This document shows positions 55,511 to 64,000 of a stretch of DNA of 64,000 bases, piece by piece (positions within the stretch are counted from its first letter, which is position 1; each line of letters starts with the position of its first letter). The DNA lies in assembly GCA_015179125.1 (NCBI GenBank), contig WHVA01000025.1, positions 1 through 64,000 of the forward strand, read 5' to 3'. Below the pieces are notes generated by a model, which saw only the letters and a list, made by a program, of their open reading frames with translations, had not been told where the DNA came from and did no database searches. The DNA is from Gautieria morchelliformis (taxonomy: Eukaryota; Basidiomycota; Agaricomycetes; Gomphales; Gomphaceae). A program made the translations under genes and the position numbers.

Positions 55511-57425
55511 ACCCATGCTGTGCATGCCAAAGAAGAACGGTACCCTGCAAACTGTCTTCAATCTGCGACAGCAGAACAAGAACACTGTCCATTAGAATGA
55601 ACCCTACTTCTCGACAAATGCTGGCAAAGCATCAAGGCGTTGGCCTGTAAGGCCTCGATCCTGCGTCCAATTGACGCAAGGAGCCCAGAGCCTATCTCGG
55701 TTATCACCGACAGATCAAAAGCTGGTGTCAGTGCAGTCTACGGCCAAGGCCCTGGCTGGAAAACCTGTCGGCCAGCCGGCTTCTTGTCACAGAAGTTCAG
55801 CATTTCTCAGCAACACTACAGGAATCACGAGTATGAGACAATCACCGTGCTCGAGGATCTCATGAAATGGGAGGATAAACTTCTAGGATAAAGGTTCACC
55901 CTCATCACGGATCACAAGGGGCTCAAATAGTTCAAGACCCAAAAGAGCCTATCTGACCGTCAGGTCAGATGGTGGGAGTTTTTGTCCTGTTTCAACTTCA
56001 ACATGGTTCATGTTGACAGAGTGGAGAACAAGGTGGCAGACTGCCTGTCGCGCTACTACGAGAGCAACATGAGTGACAACAGTCACCCGGAACACGTCTT
56101 CATGAACATGGATGCATGCTTAGACCCTGAAGGTGAGCTACTGCCCACCGACCGATATATTGAGCTGTGAACAGCAGCAACGAGACGGTCTAACCACCTC
56201 ATGGAGAAGACAGAGGCATGGGTACTAGAGGCTGCTGCCATGAACGAAGGCTCACAAAAGCCCAAGAACGGTGCCGCATCGCACAATGACAACAACAACA
56301 ACGATGTCCAAGTCATCACCGCAGGCAACAATGGCGCACCACTGTGTCAGAACATCAAACAAGGTGTAGACCTGTCCAAGGTCCTGCGAAATGCATACCA
56401 TAAGGACTCCATGTTCTCAAAGATCATGGAGCACCCGGACGCGCACCTGAGATTCAGAATCTGGGATGGGCTGATTTGGACAAAGAATCAGCTCCAGAGA
56501 GACATCATCACCATCCCCCAATCTGCTCTTCAAGGCCAAAGGAGGCTGATCGAAATCATTATCGATCGAGCACATCAGATAGTTGGTCACTACGGCCCTC
56601 TGAAGACATCAAACTACATTCAAAGGTCATACTGGTGGCTGGGCATGAACCTGAACATCCAGTCATTCTGCACATTGTGCGCAAAGTGCCAAATGATGAA
56701 GACCAGGCCACAACAGCCCAAGGGCTTACTAGATAGCCTACCCATTCCAGATAGGCCATGGCAGTCTATTGGCACAGACTTCATGGGGCCCCTGCCCAAG
56801 TTGAATGACCATGACTACCTAATGGTAGTCATTGACCAACTAACATCGCACATCCACTTCATCCCAACAACAACAAGTGTGTCAGCCAAGGGAGTGGCCT
56901 GGCTGTTTCTAAAAGAAGTCATCCAACTCCATGGAGTCCCGGACTCCATCGTCTCAGATAGAGACTCAAAGTTCACATCTATCTTCTGGGGTGAACTGCA
57001 GCGACTCATGGGGACTAAACTCCTCATGTCGACTGTCTTCCATCCCCAAACGGATGGAACAACCGAGCACACAAACCACTCGATTGGCCAGGTACTTGGT
57101 GCTGTAGTTAGAGATGACCAAAAGGACTGGGCAGCAAAATTCCCAATGGTCGAGGTCAGTCTCAACAGCAACATCAGTGCAACCACAGGGTTAGCACCCT
57201 TTGAGCTGAGCCACAGCTATATGCCGCAGATAGACCTCCCCATAGCCACGGACACCCCATTTAAGGGGGTGGCCCAATCCATGCATCAGGCCAGATGGAA
57301 CCTGATGGCGGCACATGATGCAATCATTGAGCATCGAGTGACACAAACGTTTCATGCGAACAAGAAATGTAAGGCGAGCGACATGTACGTGGCCAACGGC
57401 GTCCCATTCATAGTATTGGGACAGC
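55511..57425 (+). pseudogene. pol: GypD pol remains: RT start, RNase H, integrase
   Basis: A short RT start (MPKKNGTLQTVFNLRQQNKN) is followed within 30 codons by RNase H (VITDRSKAGVSAVYGQGP, YETITVLEDLMKWEDKLLG, then a stop, TLITDHKGL, DNKVADCLSRYYES-like text), so the central RT, including its catalytic YxDD, is deleted. The integrase from 56201 stays open: a zinc region with HQIVGHYG and CAKCQ, TDFMGPLP, VSDRDSKF and TDGTTEHTN (the catalytic Glu follows TT). The ORF runs into the GypC insertion at 57426 and is cut there. Several TAG/TAA codons lie between 55890 and 56170. Confidence 0.85.
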
Positions 57426-57732
57426 TGTGAGGGCAACACTAATGACGAAGCCACAACCAAAGATACTCAAGGAGATAAGAGCCAATACTAGGACAATGAC
57501 CAACTGTATAGTGGGTATCCTCAGAGATCAAGCTGAGGAAACGCCACCACACGGGCTACAGGCAAGGCTTACATAATAGGGGAGACGGAAACTTGTAGAA
57601 GGTTACGGAAAGTGACGGGAAGTGACATGTGATGGAAAGTGACATGTGACAGAATGTGAGATGTGACAGAAGGTGACGGAAACTCATGGAAGGAAATAGA
57701 AACTTGTGAAAGGAAACGCGTGAACCCTGACA
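57426..57732 (-). repeat. GypC 3' LTR (307 bp)
   Basis: TGTCAGGG...CCCTCACA in element orientation, preceded by a polypurine tract (GACAGAGGGGTGA, 57733-57745). Compared with the 5' LTR it lacks a 59-bp duplicate ending TAGTGGGTATCCTCAG, a 13-bp block containing the TATA sequence, and several GTGACATGTGAC units. Confidence 0.93.
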
Positions 57733-57745
57733 TCACCCCTCTGTC

Positions 57746-58340
57746 AATGCTTGTCGTCCCGACAAGCACAGCTGCCACCTAGCCCCCAACATCCACCGAG
57801 ACATCGTTTCCAAGTATGCCACAGGCGGGACCACCATCTCTCCTGACCCTTCCCTTCCTGGTAATGCAGGTCAATGATGAGCTCAGGGGGATTGGGGTCC
57901 ATGGGCAAGTGCGGCCCTCGGAACCTTGCTCGACGTATTCGCTCTCCTGCCATGTTACAGAAACGTCGCCCCACCCAGCCTTCGAAAGTGTAGGGGGTTC
58001 CACACAGGGGGGTTCCATCGTTGAGGAAGACAGGGTCGCCGATGTAGTACGTGTTCTCTCGTCTGTGTCAGGGTCTGAGGAATGCGAGTGCAGGGCGAGT
58101 GGGCGCCTGACTCTTCGCTGGTGTGAGGTCCTCAGAGCTGACGGACCACTTTGAAGACCATGCGACGTCGAGATCACGGCAGTCAAGCATCCTTTGTAGC
58201 TTGGCTTCACTGGCTGCTCTGGATGACGAGAAGCCGGAGAAGTGCAGGAGGGTGGGATCAACACGTGACATGTTTGGCAGGTCGGAGAGGTTTTGGGTGA
58301 AGCTGGGGAGGGCAACAAGCTCAATGGCGGACGAGGACAT
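57746..58340 (-). pseudogene. GypC extra ORF between pol and 3' LTR, frameshifted
   Basis: A start region (MSSSAIELVALPSFTQNLSD, 58340 downward) and a later part in another frame (YYIGDPVFLNDGTPLCGTPY, then GWVGRRFCNMAGERIRRARF and PPELIIDLHYQEG) look like one small protein broken by a frameshift near 58070. It lies downstream of pol on the same strand. I do not recognise the family. The position recalls the third ORF of some Gypsy elements, but nothing suggests an envelope: there is no signal peptide or membrane segment. Confidence 0.45.
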
Positions 58341-58446
58341 GGTTGATGGATGTGGTGGGGTCGATGCAGTGGAAGCGAGCGGTCACAGGTGGAGAGGGGA
58401 TATATAGCTTATCGGAATGAATTGGTTAGGCGGAGGCCGATATCGC

Positions 58447-61400
58447 TTATCTTTGGGGTCCTGGACCCTTGACATTATGAGTAGAAGCCCTGCCTGCTGT
58501 CCAGTCGAAGAGAGTTTGCCTGGAAGGTTCTGTGAAGTTCTGAAATCTCTGGAAAGGGAGGGACATGTATGTGGCTGCTGAGATACGCTGAGGTGCCTCT
58601 GGGTTCTGCCGGTGAAATTCCTTAATGAGTCGCTTTGCCCCAGAGACATCTTTTGCTGGTAGCCAGAGATCGTCGGCAGCTCCATAGCCCTTCCAGCGCA
58701 CGAGATACTCCAACCTTCCACGGAACATCCTGCTGTCTAGAATCCTTTCAACTTCATATTCTTCGGCTCCATCCCATATGACAGGGGGGGGTGGTGGAGG
58801 GGCATGACGTTCAAGAATTGGGTCATCTTCATATGGCCGAAGCAGGACGACAGAGAACACTGGATGTGTGCGACCAAAGGATGCAGGAAGATTTAGACCA
58901 TAGGCATTTCGTGAGACCACCTTATTAACCGTGTAGGGACCTAGCCACTTGTGGTCTAGCTTCTTCATTGGGCGAGTGGTTGTGATGTTTTGTGCATTGA
59001 GCCAGACCTTGTCACCAAGCTTATAAACTGGGGCTGTTTTATGGTGCACGTCATAGAAGCATGCCATGTCCTCTGCTGCCTTGGACAGGGCTGAACGAGC
59101 TTCTCTCGTGGCCGCTTCCATCCGCGTTGTGAACTCATCCAGGGCCTCGAGTTGAGTTTCCTGGACTGGTTCCAGTCCCAGCCTTGGATGTTGGCCACTG
59201 TCCAACATGAAGGGTGTAGTCTGGGTTGAGGCATGGATTCGGTTGTTATAGGCAAACTCGGCCAAGGATATCCATTTGAACCAATCATCCTGACGCTGGT
59301 TGATGAATAGTCGAAGGTATTGCTCAATCTCCTGATTAACCCTTTCAGTCTGTCCATCAGTTTGGGGGTGATAAGCAGTAGAGGCAGCGACTTTGACACC
59401 AAGAAGTTTGTTCAGTTCACGCATGAACTGGGAGATGAACTGTGTGCCTCGATCACTGATGATTTCTTCAGGGAGCCATGAAGTTTCCAAACATGATCAC
59501 GGAAGAGTCGGGCAACTCCCACTGAAGTTACATCTGAAGTGGTGGGAATGACATGTGCACGCTTTGAGAGGCGATCGACAACAACAAGGAGAGCATCATA
59601 GCCATGACTGGTAGGCAGTTCTACAATCAAGTCAACAGACATAACCTGCCATCTACGGTCTGGGATACGGTTTGGTAGAAGCTTGCCAATGGGAGAAGCA
59701 GGGAAGGTTTTTGTCCGGTTGCACAGGTCACAGGCCTTCACATATTTTGCAATGTAATGTCCCATCCCAGGCCACCAGTAACTCCGAGCAACTAGTTCAG
59801 TGGTTCTCCAACGACCAGGGTGACCGGTGAGAGGCATGTCATGGTGCGCTTTCACTATGTCATGTCGTAGTTTTGCATCAAGCGGCACGTACACTTTGTT
59901 GTGATAGAGGACAAGCCCATCCTGTTCAGACCACTCTTCTCCTCGTAAATTTCCAGAGGAGCCCAGTTCTTTGAGAGCCTTGACAACCTTTTCATCCCAG
60001 TCTACACAGTTCCTTACTCAATTGAGGAAAGCATCACCTTCACCTGGGACTAACTGCGCACCAGCCTCTGGGGGATTCGCTTTGATGTGGAACAAGTCAG
60101 GGGTAAGTAAGACTTGATTTTGGTTGTCTTCCTCCCCCCGCTTATGATCCACGCGTCGTGAGAGTGCATCAGGCTTGGCTGAATGACGACCAGGACAATG
60201 GATCAGCTCAAAATCAAAGTGAGAGAGGTAGAGTGACCAGCGTGCTTGACGACGGTTCAGGTTTTGTGCAGTGTGGAAGTAGGTGAGATTCTGATGGTCA
60301 TTGAGAATCTCAATCTTGTGCTTTGTTCCCTCTAAGATGTGGCGCCATTCCTCTAATCCCCGAATCACAGAAAGAAGCTCCTTGTCATGGATGGCATAGT
60401 TGCGTTCAGCATCATTGAGGCTTTTGGAGACAAACCCCACAGGCCGCCATTTGCCATTGTCACATAGCTGGGACAGTACTGCTCCTGTGGCATAGGCTGA
60501 GGCATCTGTTTCAAGACGGAAATGTTTGTCTTGATCAGGGAGGACAAGGATCGGCGTTGAGGTGATGAGGAGTTTGAGCTTGTCAAAGGACGCTTGCTCT
60601 GGGCCATTTGGATCCCAAGACCATTGGGCATCCTGTTTTGTCAACTGGTTGAGGGGCTTTGCAATGTGTGAGAAGTCTTCCACAAATCTACGGTAGAAGT
60701 TGATGAAACCAAGGAATGATTTGACTTCAGTGACGTTACGTGGTATTGGCCAGTCCCGCACCCCTGCAACCTTGACTGGGTCCATGGCAACCTGTCCTTG
60801 AGAGAGGATGAGGCCGAGATACTCCACCTCTAGTTGCTCAAATAGGCATTTTTCAGGTTTGAGGTACAGGTTGTTGGCCCGGAGGATTTCAAGGACATGT
60901 CGTACAATCCTACGATGTTCTTCAAGCGACTCTGTGAAGATGAGAATGTCGTCCATGAACACCACCACAACCCCTTCATCGATGAGACTCTTGAAGATGT
61001 CATTCATCATCGTCTGGAAGGTTGCTGGGCTGTTCGTGAGTCCAAAGAACATGACTAGAGGTTCATACAGGCCCCTATTTGTCCGAAAGGCTGCCTTCCA
61101 CTCATCTCCCTCTTTTATGCGTACATTATTATATCCCCAGCGAATGTCAAGCTTTGTGAAGTATTTAGCTCTTCCAGCAGCAATCTTATTCATGATGTTT
61201 GGAACAAGGGGCAAAGGATAGGCATTCTTGATTGTTATATCATTGAGCTTTCGGTAGTCTTGCACAAATCTAAGACTGCGTCCTTTTTCTTCACAAAGAA
61301 GACTGGAGATGCCATAGGTGACTTGGAGGGACGGATACGATGGCTCTTCAGGTTCTCCTCAAGGAAGTTATCCAGTTCCCTTTGCTCAACCGGTGACATT

Positions 61401-62355
61401 GGGTAAACCTTTGTGCTGAAGGGTTGTGCACCTGGAGTGAGCTCAATTGCATGGTCCCAGGGCTTTCGAGGAGGCAGTTGGTCAAATGACTCCTTAGAAA
61501 ACACATCCTTGAACTCCTGGTATGGTTTAGGGACAAGGTCCTCGAAGGATCTGACTGGTGCAGACTTGCTGGCCCATTCAGCAAGCTGTTGGGAGACAGT
61601 CCGGCCTGTGCCAATCATTTCAGGACTCTCATTCACAAAGATGACAAATGTCCTGTCTCCTTCCTCAAGTAGGGAGCGGGTGTGCTGTATGGGAACCTCC
61701 TCTTGATTTACACTCTCTTCTGGAACAGTTTCGACTGTGGGCCCTCTGACAACAGGTCTGCCCCCACATGACTTGGGACAGCGTGTCATCTTCACATCTC
61801 CTGTACGCCAGTCAACTTCTGGGTTGTGTTCAACAAGCCATGTGTGACCAAGAATGATGGCAAGTCGTCCAAGGCTTGTGACAGAGAATGTGGCACGTTC
61901 CATATGATCCCCAAAGGTGCAAATGAGGTCGACTTCTTCCTTGATTGAGCCAGCCTCATTTGGGGTACCATCAATATTGTAGATGGGGATGGCACGGGGT
62001 AGGGGGCGGGTCCGAAGCCTGTGTTCCCTCACAAACTCCACATCGATGAACATCCCTGTAGCACCACTGTCAAGGAGGGAGTCAATTGCAAGTGGATGCC
62101 CTGTGTCAACGGAGTGGACCTTGAGAGGTACTTTGGTGCATCGGTGGAGGTCAGCAGTACGGACATATAGAGGGACTGGAAGGTTTGCATTAGCAACTGG
62201 AGCGATGGGTTGGGTTTTCGGCATGGCTGGTTTGGTTTCAGTTCGATCAGGGATAGGAGAAGGATGCATCATATCGCCTGTGATCCCTATTGTACATGTT
62301 TCGAGAACTGAAAACCGATTCGTCGAGCAGGGCATGTCTTTCACCGCTGACTGGC
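58447..62355 (-). pseudogene. pol: GypC Pol (PR-RT-RNase H-IN-chromodomain), broken
   Basis: The pol frame is open from the gag stop (LGQSAVKDMPCSTNRF), -1 to gag. Protease LLDSGATGMFIDVEFV; LGHTWLVEHNPEVDW; RT with DIRWGYNNVRIKEGDEWK and VVFMDDILIF (FMDD in place of the commoner YLDD); RNase H LETDASAYATGA, HDKELLSVIRGLEEW; integrase with HDMPLTGHPG, CDLCNRTK, VDLIVELP, SDRGTQF and GQTERVNQEIEQ; chromodomain EYEVERILDSRM, YLVRWKGYG. Lesions: a G missing near 61270 (KKKDG), TGA at 60018-60020 (probably CGA), and a C missing near 59475 between HG and LPEEIISDRG. Confidence 0.9.
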
Positions 62356-63462
62356 CTAAAAACCCTTTCCTTCCTCTTGGACAGGGGCTTCCACCTTCTG
62401 TTTGCGTTCCTCTATTGCCGCTGCTACAGATTTAGAGACAATTGCTGCAATGTCTGCCTCTGTGAGGTTTGCACGGATTCGTGGCTTGCGAGGTTCAGGA
62501 CAGTCTGGTGAAATGTGACCAGGTCTCTTACAGTTGTAGCAGGTTCGTGTTTCGGTGCGGCGGCGGGATGAGTCAATGTCCATAGGTGTCGCGTTACTGG
62601 GTGATGCTGTGGCAACAGGAGCCATAGCAGGAGTGTGGAGTGGTCGGGCAGGAGGAGGGCGATTAGGGACATGAGGTGTCTGTGCCTTCCTGACCTCTAA
62701 CAGACGGCGATGATTGCGGTCAATCTGATAGGCTGCTTCCTTCCAGGCTTTGAGGTTGGATGGAAGAAAGGGCTGGGCGTGGATCTTGTCAAGGATACCT
62801 GCTGGAAGGCCACGAGCATAGGCATCCTCAAGTGCCTCATCATTAAAGCCTGTCCTGCCTGCCAGGATCTCAAATTGAGCCGTGTATTCATCTGCCGACA
62901 TTCCTGACGCCATCCTAAGGTCATGCAGCTTAGTGCGAGCCGTTCTGGCACGATCTGGGTCACCAAAGGCCTCCTCCACACGTTTAATAAACCCCTCCAG
63001 AGTGGATATAGAGGAGGTGCCATCAATGACAGCCTGTGTCTCGTTGTGTGCCCATATCTCCGCAGAGCCTCCCGTCATGAAGGAAAGAGCGTATAGGATC
63101 TTTGTGCGTTCATCTGGGAAGGATGCTGGCTGGACAGCGATGGACAACTTGATAGACCTGATAAACCCTTCAGTCTCTGCACGGTCTCCATTGAACTTCT
63201 CCAGTTCCGCTGCTTTGATAGAGCGAGTAGATGGAGGGACACTGTGAGGTACTGAGGGCGCAAGGGCTTGAGCAGCAGCAACAGCAGCGTTGGTGGCAGC
63301 ATTGGCTAAGTGGTCGTGAACGTTAGCAATCTGATTGTGCAGTTCCTGATTCTGCAGTTGAAGTTGCTGCAACTGCTGTGCTTGGCTGGAAAGGAGGCCT
63401 CGAAGAAATGGCCCATGGTCACCCAGGGTGTCTCAGTATGCGTCTGGGAGTTGGTCTGCCAT
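62356..63462 (-). pseudogene. gag: GypC Gag with one nonsense codon
   Basis: The start is placed at the ATG at 63462-63460 (MADQLPDAY); nine codons later TGA (63435-63433) stands where CGA is expected (YRDTLGDHGPFLRG). Beyond it the frame is open: a Gln/Leu coiled-coil start (QLQQLQLQNQELHNQ), the gag domain (ELEKFNGDRAETEGFIRSIK, YALSFMTGGSAEIWA, LHDLRMASGMSADEYTAQFE), and the CCHC knuckle CYNCKRPGHISPDC. The gag stop TAG (62358-62356) is directly preceded by GGGTTTT (62359-62365), a canonical slippery heptamer for -1 frameshifting into pol. Confidence 0.9.
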
Positions 63463-63510
63463 AGGCTGAGATGAAGGCTGGTTAAGAAAAGTGTGTGGGG
63501 TCGTCCTATG

Positions 63511-63520
63511 AGCTTGATCT
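63511..63520 (-). promoter_or_regulatory. GypC primer-binding site (self-priming type)
   Basis: AGATCAAGCT, in element orientation, starts 2 nt inside the 5' LTR and is complementary over 10 nt to AGCTTGATCT (63690-63681) in that LTR, which lies about 33 bp after TATAAG (63724-63719). Confidence 0.7.
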
Positions 63521-63522
63521 TC

Positions 63523-63935
63523 TGTGAGGGCAACACTAATGACGAAGCCACAACCAAAGATACTCAAGGAGATAAGAGCCAATACTAGGACAATGACCAA
63601 CTGTATAGTGGGTATCCTCAGTTTATAACTCTACCAACGATAGATACATGGGGACTTGCCTGTATAGTGGGTATCCTCAGAGATCAAGCTGAGGAAACGC
63701 CACCACACGGGCTACAGTCTTATAGCGCTGGCAAGGCTTACATAATAGGGGAGACGGAAACTTGTAGAAGGTTACGGAAAGTGACGGAAAGTGACATGTG
63801 ACGGGAAGTGACATGTGACGGAAAGTGACATGTGACGGAAGGTGACATGTGACAGAATGTGACATGTGACAGAAGGTGATGGAAACTCATGGAAGGAAAT
63901 AGAAACTGGTGAAAGGAAACGCGTGAACCCTGACA
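63523..63935 (-). repeat. GypC 5' LTR (413 bp)
   Basis: TGTCAGGG...CCCTCACA. Holds about eight copies of a GTGACATGTGAC-like unit (63780-63880), a TATAAG, and the self-primer stretch. Confidence 0.93.
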
Positions 63936-64000
63936 ACAGCTCGGGATCCCACTCCTCAGTGGGCGCGTCTCCGTTGTCCGGAGATTCACTGGGTTGGGGA

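Larger units (their letters stand above)
57426..63935 (-). mobile_element. GypC: Gypsy chromovirus, complete but decayed
   Basis: 6510-bp minus-strand element with the duplication ACAGC at 57421-57425 and 63936-63940. The LTRs differ in length (5': 63523-63935, 413 bp; 3': 57426-57732, 307 bp). Gag and pol overlap in the -1 frame with GGGTTTT at the gag stop. A further ORF region lies between pol and the 3' LTR. Two CGA to TGA stops and single-base losses disable it. It interrupts GypD. Confidence 0.95.

Noticed and set aside
57779-58324. 181-codon minus-strand ORF next to the GypC 3' LTR
   Set aside because: It is Ser/Pro/Thr-rich and overlaps two frames with more ordered sequence (MSSSAIEL and GWVGRRFCNM), so it is probably a shadow of the frameshifted extra ORF.
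1-64000. tRNA, rRNA or telomeric repeats
   Set aside because: Scanning by eye found no cloverleaf with A and B boxes, no rRNA-like sequence and no TTAGGG arrays; a weak tRNA could still have been missed.

Overview
The window looks like a repeat-rich piece of a mushroom-forming basidiomycete genome (Agaricomycetes; species not determinable). Reasons: 46-60 bp introns with GTRNGT donors, Gypsy chromoviruses and a Ty1/copia element, hAT, KDZ and CACTA-like DNA transposon remains, a NACHT-ankyrin (NLR-like) gene, and decayed Myb, Tup1-like and fungal_trans gene copies. No tRNA, rRNA, prokaryotic or telomeric sequence was seen. Most of the 64 kb is nested mobile DNA. The one clearly intact host gene is the NLR on the minus strand at 39371-45460.

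Layout. 1-6679: a decayed minus-strand Gypsy (GypA). 6865-7318: diverged solo copia LTR. 7373-10624: minus-strand DIRS/Ngaro-like retroelement remains. 10959-11395: a possible small spliced gene. 11993-17188: minus-strand Ty1/copia element with AAAAT target duplications. 17733-18650: unnamed pseudogene. 18829-19644: transposon-associated ORF with an in-frame intron. 19817-20300: AAA+/Mg-chelatase-like fragment. 20639-21031: copy of the NLR 5' end. 21460-31426: a CACTA-like DNA transposon (28-bp inverted repeats, GCAT duplication) that carries a transcription-factor pseudogene and has a young Gypsy (GypB, 23210-30737) inside it. 31427-34690: long dispersed repeat R2, holding a Tup1-like fragment. 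35622-36428: chromovirus 3' end. 36430-36816: KDZ transposase end. 37310-38330: Myb pseudogene with a hAT element in its intron. 38755-39266: solo LTR. 39371-45460: NLR. 45461-49210: NLR upstream region plus second R2 copy. 49262-52365: 5' half of a third Gypsy family (GypE). 53750-54483: solo copia LTR that has taken up a WD40 repeat. 55003-55509: solo LTR. 55511-57425: Gypsy pol remains (GypD), broken by a complete minus-strand Gypsy (GypC, 57426-63935, duplication ACAGC).

Shared mechanisms. In all three Gypsy families with a visible 5' LTR, the primer-binding site lies exactly 2 nt inside the LTR and is complementary (10-12 nt) to a stretch of the LTR about 32-35 bp downstream of a TATA box, the arrangement expected of Tf1/sushi-type self-priming. 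In the same families pol lies in the -1 frame and opens at the gag stop, next to A-runs or a GGGTTTT heptamer. GypA/GypB also carry an antisense, intron-containing gene with Zn2Cys6-type cysteine spacing.

The most novel points are the antisense Zn2Cys6 gene in the Gypsy family, the CACTA-like element with a transcription-factor cargo and a nested Gypsy, the WD40 unit inside a copia LTR, the homogenised 35-repeat ankyrin array, and the segmental duplication that copied the promoter and first exon of the NLR.
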